Assembly (NCBI RefSeq): GCF_009905375.1
Contig: NC_133647.1
Coordinates: 48,604,506-48,668,505 of the forward strand
Direction of reading: 5' to 3'
DNA from: Apium graveolens
Taxonomy: Eukaryota; Streptophyta; Magnoliopsida; Apiales; Apiaceae
DNA: 64,000 bases
The first letter of the stretch is position 1, and every line of letters begins with the position of its first letter. Made by a program: the position numbers and the translations under genes. Below the pieces are notes generated by a model that worked only from the letters and a program-made list of their open reading frames with translations, searched no databases and had not been told where the DNA came from. This document shows, piece after piece, positions 9,513 to 18,932 of this stretch.

Positions 9513-11367
9513 ATGGCGGATTCCGATTCATCTCACTCCCATGTCCCCCAAGCTGTTGCCCGTCCCTCTAGGGCCAGCCGAGGTAAAAAATCTCTTGTAC
9601 ATTCCTCAGTTATTTCTCTTAGGGATCTTTTAACCGAATTTGGGCAAGCCTTTCCTAACATGTTACACTTAGATGCATATAATTATCCTTCTAGATTTGG
9701 TCCAGATCAAGTAGGTACCATAGCCCGCCTTTTTGGCATTTCCCACCCTTATAGGGCCGAGGCTCCAGGCCCAAATGATAGGGCCTGCTACCCAAAACCT
9801 GGGGCCATTCGGGTCTATAAGGAAACCTTCTATGCTGGTTTTCGCCTACCTCCTCATCCTTTTGTTTTTCGCCTTTTGGCTGAGGCCCGAGTCTGTCCGA
9901 CCCAACTCACACCCAACTCTTGGCGTTTTATTCACTGTTATATGGCCCAATCTCGTAAACACGGTTTTGAGCCAAATGTTTGTGTCTTTCGTTATTTATT
10001 TAAATTTGTAAATGCTTCTGAGGACCAAGGATGGGTCAAAATAGTTCATAGATCCTTGGCTCGTTCCTGCTTTATTTCTGGCACGAATCCCGACTCGTAT
10101 CCAACATGGAAAAGTGAGTGGTTTTATATATTTCTGGATTCCGAGGAGGGTTGGGACCATTTTTTCAGGCCCAACTTCTCAAAAAGTATAGACGGGTCTT
10201 TAAGAGACCTAAAATTGGGGATAGATGAGGATGCGGCCATCAAGGCCATTACTGCTGATAACTTGCACCATTGCGCTCTCATCCTTTCAGAGGGTAATTT
10301 GCAAGGTGTAGGTCTAAGTGACCTTGGTCCCGAGGGTATTTCTTTCCCCTTTTTGTTCCATTTCCTCCATTCTCTATTTGTCCTTTTTCTTATGTGCTCG
10401 TATTTGCCTGCAGCTAGGGCCGCTTTGGACACGATCTTCAAGAAGCGGGAGGCCCGTGCCGCCAAGGGCTCTGCTGTTGAGAGCCACCGCGACAAGCGGG
10501 TTAGGATTGGTGACGGCCCTTCAGTCACGGTTCAGGAGGCCGTCCCTACTTTTTTATCTCAGAGGCCTCCTAGCCTTGATGAAGATAACTCTCCCTTCAC
10601 CGTCACTTGGGGCCTTCAGAGGAGGGACACGGTGGTAGGGAGTTCCGAGGCTGCCGCCATTTGGTCTCAGAGTGTGATCACGCCTCGTGACAGGGCTGAG
10701 ATCGTCGAGTCTTCTGATGACCTACAGATTGAACGTCTGGGTGCTCAGGCCGTGGCTTCTGTAAGCCTCTTCCTTTTTTAAATGTTTTTTTTTTTTTTTT
10801 TTTTTTTTATTATTACTTACTTACTACATGTTCATGCAGATGAATACCTATCTCCAGGCTGCCCTTCACAATTTGAAGGATGTGAGGACCAGCCTAACTA
10901 TTGCTGAGAGGGACAGGGATAGGTACCTCAAGGCTTCCGAGGCCAACTTCACTCGTTTTCGTGAGGTAGAGAAGGAGCTGGCGGACGAGAAGGAGAAAGT
11001 TCGTAAGCTGGAGCTGAATGCTCAAAGGGCCCGAGCTGAGGTGATAGCTGAGTATAAGGCATCTCAGGACTTTCAGGATGTCCTAAATGCTGAGTACGAT
11101 GCTAACTTCCCGGAGACCTTTTCTAGCTGTTGGGAGCAGATAGTAGAGGAGATTGGGAAGAAGATTCCGGAGGTGACTCTTACTGCCTATCCAGTCCCTG
11201 ATATTCCTGGGAAAGAGCCTCTTCTTGATGACATCCCTCTTTCTCCTATTCTTGCTTCTTCTGCTGAGGCAGAAGCTGTTTCTCCTCGAGGTGCTGATCA
11301 TGTTCCAGTTCCTTCTTCTGCTGCCAATGAAGGAAACATCGATGATGACTTCTTCAAGGATCTTTGA
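9513..11367 (+). CDS. Antisense three-exon gene of the Tat element (gypsy-associated 'Transposase_28-like' protein)
   Basis: Three exons: 9513-10335, 10414-10760, 10840-11367 (565 aa). Intron 1 (78 bp) and intron 2 (79 bp, with a long T run) have GT..AG ends with TTTGCCTGCAG and TTCATGCAG acceptors, and both joins keep the frame. Intron 1 is also open in frame, so an unspliced product is possible; intron 2 contains a stop (TAA after SLFLF). Residues about 40-240 look like the domain annotated in plants as putative gypsy-type transposon (PF04195), with 'YNYPSRFGPDQV' and 'GFRLPPHPFVFRLL'. Residues about 395-480 are charged and helical, a likely coiled coil; the C-terminus is acidic (DDDFFKDL). 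Tat/Retand elements are known to carry antisense ORFs; their role is unknown. It is convergent with gag-pol, with 357 bp between stops. The start at 9513 is the first ATG after the TATA box. Confidence 0.8.
10336..10413 (+). other. Intron 1 of the antisense gene
   Basis: GTATTTC donor, CTGCAG acceptor, pyrimidine-rich, 78 bp. A multiple of three and free of stops, so retention would add 26 residues rich in F and L. Confidence 0.75.
10761..10839 (+). other. Intron 2 of the antisense gene
   Basis: GTAAGC donor, about 30 consecutive T, and CATGCAG acceptor. Removal joins codon-to-codon (..VAS to MNTYLQ..). Confidence 0.8.
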
Positions 11368-11724
11368 GTATTTTGTTTTTCTTGTTTGGCCCATTGTGGC
11401 TTTCTATGTATTGACTTAATCGCATTCAGAACTTATTACCCTTCGGGGCTTGTATTCTATATGTTGCTTTTCTTGCCTTTTTCTGTTTTATCTTTACAAT
11501 CTTAATATGCATTTGAACCTTAAACATCCTTAGATAGAAATAATTTCAAACTCTTTAATATGAAGTCTGGTTTTCCAAAACCTTACATAGCATGGGTTCG
11601 ACCCTAATCAACAATAACTAGACAATGTAAATTCTACTGGAATATAAAATCCTATGCAAGCAAAGCTTCAAGGTGCTTTTAAACCTACTTGTCAATGACA
11701 AGTGAGAATCGTACTTCTCCTATC
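11368..11724. other. Convergent intergenic region
   Basis: Lies between the stop of the antisense gene (+) and the stop of gag-pol (-). No ORF. Transcripts from the two sides that read past it would overlap as sense and antisense RNA. Confidence 0.6.
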
Positions 11725-14700
11725 TTACACATAGTAAACCTTCAGGTTTTGTGCGTGCCAGGTCCTCGGGACTTCAAAACCTTCCATAGTTTCCAGCTTG
11801 TAGGTTCCTCTACCCTGAACGCTCTTGACTCTGTACGGCCCTTCCCAATTTGGGGCAAGCTTTCCTTTCTGTCCAACACCAGAAGCCTCTATTTTTCTCA
11901 AGACTAGATCTCCTTGTTTAAAAAATCTCTCTTTAACCCTTAGGTTGTAATAGAATGAAGCCTTTTTCTGATATTCTACTATCTTTGCATGTGCCTCATC
12001 TCGCACTTCATCAATTAGATCCAGGGCTAACCTCTGCCCTTCCTCATTTTCTACAGCATTGAAAGTCTGAATCCTTGGAGAGGAATGCGATATCTCCACG
12101 GGAACTACTGCTTCTGCCCCATATGCCAACATGAAAGGAGTTGCTCCTGTCGTGACTCTACAAGTAGTCCTATAGGCCCATAATATTGGAAGTATCTCAT
12201 CCACCCAATTATTTCTTGACTTCTCGATCCTCTTTTTTAGTCCATCCAGGATTATCCGATTTGCTACCTCTGCTTGCCCATTGGCTTGCGGGTGAGCCAC
12301 AGAGGTGAATCGTAACTCAATTTCATTTTCTTCACAATACTTCTTGAATTCCTCATTGTTGAATTGTGTTCCATTGTCAGTGACGAGGATACGGGGAATT
12401 CCATATCGGCACATAATGTTTTCCCACAGGAATTGTGCAACCTGCTTAGTTGTGATTTTGGCCAAGGGTTTGGCTTCGATCCACTTGGTGAAATAATCAA
12501 TGGCTACAATCAGAAATTTCCTTTGTGCCGTGGCCATAGGAAAAGGCCCTAGAATATCCATCCCCCACATGGCAAAGGGAATAGGCGAGTTGATAGAGGT
12601 CAGCATCTCGGGGGGTTGTCTAACAACTGGTGCATGCTTCTGACAGCGATCACACTTCTTCACATATCCTTTGGCATCAGCCATCATTTCTGGCCAATAG
12701 AAGCCTAAACGGGTTATTTTATGAGCCAAGGCCCTGCCCCCCAGGTGTTGTCCACAAATACCTTCATGCACTTCTTCAAGAGCCAAGCGTGCCTCATCGG
12801 GCCTGAGACACCTCAGGTAAGGAACCACGAAAGATCTTTTATATAGAATCCCATCTATCAAAGAGTACCTTAGTGCTCGAACAGTTAACTTCCGTGCCTC
12901 AATTGCATCGCTTGGCAACCAACCGGTCTGAATGTGAGCCTTGATGGGATCAATCCATGACGTCCCCAAGCCTACGGGAGCCACAAGCTTAACATCTATG
13001 CTTCGTGTCTTCAAAACACGGAAGTACACACTTCCTGAACTTTCTTCAATCTCAGATGAAGCAAACTTTGATAGCGCATCTGCTTTAGCATTTTCTTCCC
13101 TTGGAATGTGTTCAACATGGCATTCATTAAATTGGGTCATCACAGCCCTTACTAGGCGAACATACTTAGCCATCGTATCATCCCTTGCCTCAAATTCTCC
13201 CTTTACCTGGGATATGATCAGCTTCGAGTCTCCACGGACCTTTAAGTTTTTGACTCTAAGTGTCCCAGCTAGACCAAGGCCAGCAATCAGGGCTTCATAC
13301 TCTGCCTCATTGTTTGTTGTTGGGAAGTCTAGCTTCATGGCATACTCAATTAAGAATCCATCAGGGCTTTGCAAAACCAACCCTGCTCCACTGGAATTTG
13401 TTTTTGATGCTCCATCAAAATAGAGAACCCAATATTCTTTCTCCTTGTCCCCATTGTCGACTCCCTTGTCTTGAGGTATGGTATCTTCCTGCCCCCCGAC
13501 TTCTTGGTTGGGTATGGTACATTCCACCAGGAAGTCAGCTAGTGCCTGGGCTTTTATGGCCGTACGTGGCTTATACTTGAGATCGAACTCTCCCAACTCT
13601 ATTGCCCACTTAATCAGTCTCCCACTTGCCTTGGGACTGTGAATGATATTTCTCAGTGGCTGATTTGTTAGCACTTCAATTTGGTGAGCTTGAAAATAAG
13701 GACGCAGCTTTCTTGAAGCCATTACCAAGGCTAAAGCGAATTTCTCAATGGCTGAATAATTCAACTCAGCACCATGCAAAATTTTGCTGACATAGTATAC
13801 GGGTTTCTGGACTTTCAGTTCCTCCTTAACCAACACGGCGCTCAAGGCGCTCTCTGAAACAGCCAAGTACAAAAATAAAACTTCATTCAGAACTGGCTTG
13901 GCCAACAACGGGGCCTGGCCCATATACTTCTTTAACTCTTCAAATGCCTTCTGATTTTCCTCATTCCATACAAAGTCTTTGATGTTCTTCAATGACTTGA
14001 AAAATGACAAGCACTTGTCTCCTGACTTGGAGATGAATCGTCCTAACGCAGCAACCCTTCCTGTGAGCTTCTGAACATCCTTGACAGTTTTGGGGGGTTC
14101 CATGTCCAGGATCGCCTTTATTTTATCGGGATTTGCCTCAATTCCCCTCTTCGAGACCATCAATCCCAAGAACTTTCCAGATCCTACACCGAAAGCACAC
14201 TTCGTCGGGTTCAACATCATCTTGTGGTACCTCAGGACCCCAAAAGCTTCCCTTAAATGGGCTATATGATCAGTCTTTACTAGACTCTTGACTAACATGT
14301 CATCAACATAGACTTCCATAGTCTTACCAATAAGATCCTTAAAAATTCTATTCACCAACCTTTGATAGGTGGCTCCTGCATTCTTGAGACCAAACGCCAT
14401 AACAAGATAACAATAAACACCAAAGTCAGTGATAAATGATACCTTTGGAATGTCATCCTTATGCATTTTGATCTGGTTGTATCCGCTAAACCCATCCATG
14501 AAACTCAGCATCTCATGTCCAGCGGTAGCATCAATCAAAGTATCAATTCTAGGCAGCGGAAAACAGTCTTTGGGGCATGCATCATTCAGATCGGTGAAGT
14601 CTATACACATCCTCCACTTTCCATTAGCCTTCTTCACCATTACAGGGTTTGCTAACCACTCCGGAAATTGAATCTCCTCAATGAAACCAGCCTCTAAGAG

Positions 14701-17430
14701 CTTTTCCACTTCCTGCTTTATAGCCTCTTGTCTTTCCGGGGCAAAATTTCTTTTCTTTTGTTTCACTGTCTTCCGGCTTGGATCCACGTTTAGCTTGTGA
14801 GTAATTAACTCCGGGTCTATGCCTGGCATATCAGCTGCTGACCATGCAAACACATCACTATTTTCTTGCAAAAATTTTACTAACTTCCCTCTAAGGGGCT
14901 CCTCTAATGTGGCTCCAATGAAAGTCATCCTCTCAGGATTCTTGGGATTTAAAGGAACCGAAACCAATTCTTCTGCTGGCCTTCCTCTATTCTCATCATT
15001 TTCTCGAACATCCATATCTTCAATAGGAAGAACCTGCCCCCCGACTCCATCTGCCCTCAAAGAGGCCACATAACAGCTTCTAGCCATTTTTTGATCTCCT
15101 TTCTCTTCTCCAATCCCGTTTCGGGTGGGAAACTTCATGACTGAATGGTAGGAAGAGGGGACTGCCTTGAAGGCATGTATCCCTGTTCTCCCCATGATAG
15201 CATTATAAGTTGAACTAGCCTTTACTACCACAAAATCCAGCATCTGCGTTGCTTGCCTTGGCTCCGTACCTATGGTGGTTGGCAATTTAATTATCCCTTC
15301 CACAGGACATTCTACTCCAGCAAATCCATATATCGGCATGTCGGTTGGTGTCAACTGGGAGTCGTTATACCCCATCCTTAGAAAGGTGTCGTGGAGCAAG
15401 ATATCCACAGAAGCACCATTATCCACAAGAACCCTCTTAACCGGGCTATTTCCTATTATCGGCGTTATGACCAGCGGGTCGTCATGGGGAAACTTCACAC
15501 CCTCAAGGTCGGAATCATCAAAAGCCAATGTTACTTCTGTCCTGGCCCTCTTCGGGGCTTCTCCAACAATATGCATAACCTCTCTAGTATATGCCTTTCT
15601 GGAATTTTTGGACAATCCAGCAGCAGTTGGACCTCCAAAGATCGTGTTTATCACAGGCCCTCGAGGTCTCGGCCCTCCATAAATGGTGTTTATAACTGGT
15701 CCTCTAGGTTGGGGATTCCGCCCCTGATCATCTTGGTCCCTCCTACGATCTTCAAAGTTTTTCCTTCCATTACTATTTCTGTCTCCTCCATCTCCAGTAT
15801 ACTTGTTCAATCTTCCTTTTCGAATCAAAAACTCAATTTCATCTTTCAACTGCCTACACTCATCGGTATCATGGCCAACATCTTTGTGAAACCTGCAATA
15901 CTTGCCCTTATCTAGCTTGGCGGGATCAGCCTTCAAGGGCTTAGGCCAGCGAATATCTCTGTCTTTCTCAATCTCCATCAAAATCTGACTTCTGGGAGCA
16001 TTCAGCTTAGCGTATTCAGTGAACTTTTGCCCAGGTCCTCCCTTCTTGGGGGTTGAATCAGGGTTTTGTTCAGTTCTAGGATATTTATCCTTAGCGATAT
16101 ACTCCAAATCAGTTTTTCGTTTCTTGCCTCCAGTGGGCTCATTACTTACTACGGTCTTCCTCATACTTTCTTCAACCTTGATATACTTCCCTGCCCTCTC
16201 TTGGAGCTGCAACATGCTCTCAGGGGGTCGTTTGGCCAAAGACATCTTGAAAAACTCATCCCTAGTTCCTTGTTGCAGTGCTATCATGGCTACCTTATCA
16301 TCAAGGTCTGGGACTTTTAAAGCCTCCTTTGTAAAACGATTCAAGTAATCTCTTAAGGATTCTTTAGCTCCCTGCACAAGACTCATAAGAGATGCTGAAC
16401 TTTTCTCATGGACTCTTCCACTGATGAATTGCTTAATAAAAGCCTGACTTAATTCTCTGAATGATCCAATAGAATTTGGGGGTAGGCGACTGTACCATCT
16501 TTGAGCCATACCCGACAGGGTTTGAGGAAAGGCCCGACATTTTATAGCATCGTTCACGGGTTGCAGCAGCAGTGCATTAGAGAATGTCCTAACATGATTA
16601 GCGGGGTCTCCCGTGCCATCATAGGCTTTGATAGTGGGCATCTTGAATTTCCTTGAGATATGGGCATTCATTATCTCTTCTGTGAAGGGTGGAGTTGGAT
16701 CATCAGGATCTCCAAGGGGAAGGAGATTGCTTGGATCAGTTCTTGGGACAGCAGCCCTTCTTCTTACCGGACCATCCAGGTCTATGATAGGAGGAGGATT
16801 TCTCCCCCTAGGAGGTATGTGGGATCTGGTGGCTTGGTGAGCCTCCAAATCACGTCTCAGCCTTTGGATTTCAGCCTCATGAGCCCTGATCTTTTCCTGC
16901 ACTTCTTGGGGATTCGCCCCTGGGGTGCTTTGGGGGCGTTGCCTTCCATCGGCCATTGGCTCTTTTCCAGGACGCCTCCTTCTCGGGGCCACTTCATCAT
17001 CCGAAGATTCGGAGTCTCTCTCAGTGTATGGACCAGAAAATTCCCGATCCTCAGGGATAGGATCCAAACCTCGTATATAGGGGGGCGACCGCCCTCGTGC
17101 TTCGCTTCGCCCAGCATATCCACTTCCTCCAACCTCAGGGTAAAGGGGCATCCCATAAGGGGGGTTAGTAGTAACAATAGTTGAATATTCATACCCGACG
17201 GGTCGAGAATTCACAGGTATATGTATTTGTTGAACTTGAGGATTCATACCTTGAATAATCGGGGGAGTTGTCCCTTGTGGCTGAGGATGAGTTGCCCCTG
17301 TCTGGGCTTCCCCCTGAGTAGATGCATAAGTTGAATGGGGAGGAACCTCCACGGTTGATGAAATCACCTGGGTTGTCCCTGATGGTGTTCCCTCCTCCAG
17401 AGTGCTGGTTGTTCTCCGTGTTCTCGCCAT
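11725..17430 (-). CDS. gag-pol: Gag-pol polyprotein, Tat-lineage Ty3-gypsy
   Basis: An intact 1901-aa ORF. The start is ATG 17430 (MARTRR..), 34 nt after the 5' LTR; the frame is open further up only through a non-ATG codon over the primer site. Order: Gag core about 255-420; non-standard CHHC knuckle C512-H515-H520-C525; aspartic protease LVDNGAS with D670; reverse transcriptase about 925-1100 with YVDD at 1041-1044; first RNase H about 1190-1300; second, archaeal-type RNase H 1333-1455 (D1339, E1375, D1401, D1451); integrase with H1555/H1562/H1570/C1593/C1596 and D1625-D1685-E1721 (D,D35E). No chromodomain. The first RNase H lacks its usual acidic residues (LAVS in place of TDAS, TNQPL in place of TDHKS), as known for Tat, so the second one is the likely active enzyme. 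It copies the element RNA and inserts the DNA. All other motifs are intact. Confidence 0.97.
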   Translation of the reverse strand: MARTRRTTSTLEEGTPSGTTQVISSTVEVPPHSTYASTQGEAQTGATHPQPQGTTPPIIQGMNPQVQQIHIPVNSRPVGYEYSTIVTTNPPYGMPLYPEVGGSGYAGRSEARGRSPPYIRGLDPIPEDREFSGPYTERDSESSDDEVAPRRRRPGKEPMADGRQRPQSTPGANPQEVQEKIRAHEAEIQRLRRDLEAHQATRSHIPPRGRNPPPIIDLDGPVRRRAAVPRTDPSNLLPLGDPDDPTPPFTEEIMNAHISRKFKMPTIKAYDGTGDPANHVRTFSNALLLQPVNDAIKCRAFPQTLSGMAQRWYSRLPPNSIGSFRELSQAFIKQFISGRVHEKSSASLMSLVQGAKESLRDYLNRFTKEALKVPDLDDKVAMIALQQGTRDEFFKMSLAKRPPESMLQLQERAGKYIKVEESMRKTVVSNEPTGGKKRKTDLEYIAKDKYPRTEQNPDSTPKKGGPGQKFTEYAKLNAPRSQILMEIEKDRDIRWPKPLKADPAKLDKGKYCRFHKDVGHDTDECRQLKDEIEFLIRKGRLNKYTGDGGDRNSNGRKNFEDRRRDQDDQGRNPQPRGPVINTIYGGPRPRGPVINTIFGGPTAAGLSKNSRKAYTREVMHIVGEAPKRARTEVTLAFDDSDLEGVKFPHDDPLVITPIIGNSPVKRVLVDNGASVDILLHDTFLRMGYNDSQLTPTDMPIYGFAGVECPVEGIIKLPTTIGTEPRQATQMLDFVVVKASSTYNAIMGRTGIHAFKAVPSSYHSVMKFPTRNGIGEEKGDQKMARSCYVASLRADGVGGQVLPIEDMDVRENDENRGRPAEELVSVPLNPKNPERMTFIGATLEEPLRGKLVKFLQENSDVFAWSAADMPGIDPELITHKLNVDPSRKTVKQKKRNFAPERQEAIKQEVEKLLEAGFIEEIQFPEWLANPVMVKKANGKWRMCIDFTDLNDACPKDCFPLPRIDTLIDATAGHEMLSFMDGFSGYNQIKMHKDDIPKVSFITDFGVYCYLVMAFGLKNAGATYQRLVNRIFKDLIGKTMEVYVDDMLVKSLVKTDHIAHLREAFGVLRYHKMMLNPTKCAFGVGSGKFLGLMVSKRGIEANPDKIKAILDMEPPKTVKDVQKLTGRVAALGRFISKSGDKCLSFFKSLKNIKDFVWNEENQKAFEELKKYMGQAPLLAKPVLNEVLFLYLAVSESALSAVLVKEELKVQKPVYYVSKILHGAELNYSAIEKFALALVMASRKLRPYFQAHQIEVLTNQPLRNIIHSPKASGRLIKWAIELGEFDLKYKPRTAIKAQALADFLVECTIPNQEVGGQEDTIPQDKGVDNGDKEKEYWVLYFDGASKTNSSGAGLVLQSPDGFLIEYAMKLDFPTTNNEAEYEALIAGLGLAGTLRVKNLKVRGDSKLIISQVKGEFEARDDTMAKYVRLVRAVMTQFNECHVEHIPREENAKADALSKFASSEIEESSGSVYFRVLKTRSIDVKLVAPVGLGTSWIDPIKAHIQTGWLPSDAIEARKLTVRALRYSLIDGILYKRSFVVPYLRCLRPDEARLALEEVHEGICGQHLGGRALAHKITRLGFYWPEMMADAKGYVKKCDRCQKHAPVVRQPPEMLTSINSPIPFAMWGMDILGPFPMATAQRKFLIVAIDYFTKWIEAKPLAKITTKQVAQFLWENIMCRYGIPRILVTDNGTQFNNEEFKKYCEENEIELRFTSVAHPQANGQAEVANRIILDGLKKRIEKSRNNWVDEILPILWAYRTTCRVTTGATPFMLAYGAEAVVPVEISHSSPRIQTFNAVENEEGQRLALDLIDEVRDEAHAKIVEYQKKASFYYNLRVKERFFKQGDLVLRKIEASGVGQKGKLAPNWEGPYRVKSVQGRGTYKLETMEGFEVPRTWHAQNLKVYYV

Positions 17431-17446
17431 GGTTGTTGTTGCCTTT

Positions 17447-17464
17447 CCCACAGACGGCGCCAAA
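17447..17464 (-). other. Primer binding site of the Tat element
   Basis: On the minus strand, TTTGGCGCCGTCTGTGGG follows directly after the 5' LTR. TGGCGCC.. is a usual plant gypsy primer site. I cannot assign the tRNA with certainty. Confidence 0.85.
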
Positions 17465-18035
17465 TGTTATGGATAAAAAGCTAAGGTTATTATTTGCTGT
17501 ATTTATTACTAAGATTCGGGAGCCCAAGGCCTTTAATGGCTGCTCTCGTGTTTCGTAGCTTAACTCTGCCTTTACGAGATGCCTACGTATCTCTGTGAAT
17601 TAGAGAATCAAGCCAAAAAACGTAGTTCTGATTGGTGGGGGTGAGACCCCTTATATAGATGTTGGGAGTCCTTGAATTGGACTTGGTATAGGAGACTTGC
17701 TGGGCAAGTCTCATAATTAGAATGGACTTTGGAGTCCTAGATAGTAGGAAACTGATTCCTTATCCTTTTAGGTCCCCTTGAGGCTAATCTCCAAGGATTT
17801 ATATCCTTATCGGGACTCTTTTCAACATCTGATTTGTCCCTTATTAATTAATTACGAAATTAATTAATAATCAGGGCTTTTGGGCCTTTTTTATTCCATC
17901 AGGCCCGATCTGGTCCATCAGACTTAACCTTTCTGGTCTGAGTATCATATATCTTTTTATTGGGTCTAGCAGCCCACAAATTGTACAATTAATGCAGTAT
18001 TTAATAATACAATCATAATTTATTTATCCCTATCA
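17465..18035 (-). repeat. 5' LTR of the Tat element
   Basis: 571 bp, apparently identical to 7370-7940. The element's own promoter should be here (TATA at 17651-17657 on the minus strand). The AT palindrome is at 17843-17868. Confidence 0.95.
17651..17657 (-). promoter_or_regulatory. TATA box of the Tat 5' LTR
   Basis: TATATAA on the minus strand, about 190 bp before the LTR end; it would drive the gag-pol RNA. Confidence 0.65.
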
Positions 18036-18040
18036 GATAT
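18036..18040. other. Target-site duplication, right (GATAT)
   Basis: Exact match to 7365-7369. Confidence 0.95.
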
Positions 18041-18459
18041 ATACACATAGTTTGAGGCGTTCAAAGCCAGACAATGATAATAAAAGTAAATCTTGATTGT
18101 GTGTGATAATGAGACGAGTGAATACAGAATAGAGGTGGACATAGAATGATGACTGAAAATTAGAAAGCGGATCAATTGAGGCAAGTATTTCTTCCATATT
18201 CTTAATTCAAAATAATTAAATGTTTTACATTTCACTGCAATTGCTCTTAATTATGCAAGTACCTTTTGTTCTCGTTCCTTATTATAAATTATGATCTCTT
18301 GAGCAAATAACTATTATTCCGGGTTGTTTGTGAATCCTGAATCGTGATGTTTTAACCAAAAATGGTTTTCATCAAAATACTCCAAGGACTTGACGGTTAC
18401 GATGAGGGCCAGGAATGAGCTGGACCCTAAGGGTCGGAGATTTTGACCACTGGTGCCAT
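18041..18459 (+). repeat. LTR-E, right part
   Basis: Continues the LTR cut by the Tat element. Weak but ordered similarity to LTR-A ('gaggcaagta..', then 'tgatct.ttgagc.aa') supports this. It is cut again at 18460 by the copia element, so the end of LTR-E is not in the window. The minus ORF at 18314-18532 is not supported as a gene. Confidence 0.55.
18455..18459. other. Probable target-site duplication of the minus copia element (GCCAT)
   Basis: Five bases next to the TGTTAAAG terminus. The partner lies outside the window, so this is inferred. Confidence 0.3.
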
Positions 18460-18932
18460 TGTTAAAGTAGAGAAATTTGTAGAGAGAAAGAGAGTATATG
18501 CTTTGGAGAAGAAGGGAGTTAGAGTAATTCAATTGAGAATGATAAAAGAAAAGAATGATAATGGATTTTGCTTCTATACTATCTCAAAAATAAACTGACA
18601 AAAGTAATAAAGAACCAATCAAAATAGCCCAAAATAGCCGTTTAAATTAAAATAAACAGTCAATATTCTAGCAAGTATCCGTCGTGATATACTTATAGAT
18701 TATAAGTAAACCCGATGGATAATGTTTAGAAAATTAACGGCTATGATTTGGACAATTCAAAGGATGAGAATAATACAATTTATCCGTCGGGTATTAAAAT
18801 ATTCCATAAAGGTAATTGATTTTTATTATGATATTCTATTTCGATGGATGATCAACCTTGATGGATAATGAGCATCCGTCGGGATATAATATTTTGACTT
18901 AGCCAAAATTTTATCCAAAGCAGAAAAATCAA
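18460..18932 (-). repeat. 3' LTR or 3' untranslated end of the minus copia element
   Basis: In element sense it ends ..CTCTCTACAAATTTCTCTAC then TTTAACA. It carries repeated CCGTCG / GATGGAT motifs (18677-18890) like those of the copia LTR at 2341. I could not find a polypurine tract, so the inner border is not fixed. Confidence 0.45.

Larger units (their letters stand above)
7370..18035 (-). mobile_element. Complete Tat-lineage Ty3-gypsy retrotransposon
   Basis: A 10,666-bp element on the minus strand with two 571-bp LTRs that look identical by eye, flanking GATAT duplications, a primer binding site, a polypurine tract, an uninterrupted 1901-codon gag-pol, and a 3.8-kb 3' region. The 3' region holds two tandem arrays and an oppositely oriented three-exon gene. 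The archaeal-type second RNase H and the antisense ORF place it in the Tat lineage, where both are known. It sits inside LTR-E. Identical LTRs imply very recent insertion. Whether it is transcribed cannot be told from sequence. Confidence 0.95.

Noticed and set aside
12941..16348. Plus-strand ORFs of 80-174 aa within gag-pol
   Set aside because: They are shadows of the intact minus-strand polyprotein and contain no recognisable domain.
17431..17463. Eleven extra N-terminal codons for Tat gag-pol
   Set aside because: They start from a non-ATG codon and overlap the primer binding site; ATG 17430 is the sensible start.
18420..18460. Possible minus-strand ATG (MAPVVKISDP) at the copia border
   Set aside because: It stops after ten codons and lies across the probable LTR/target border.
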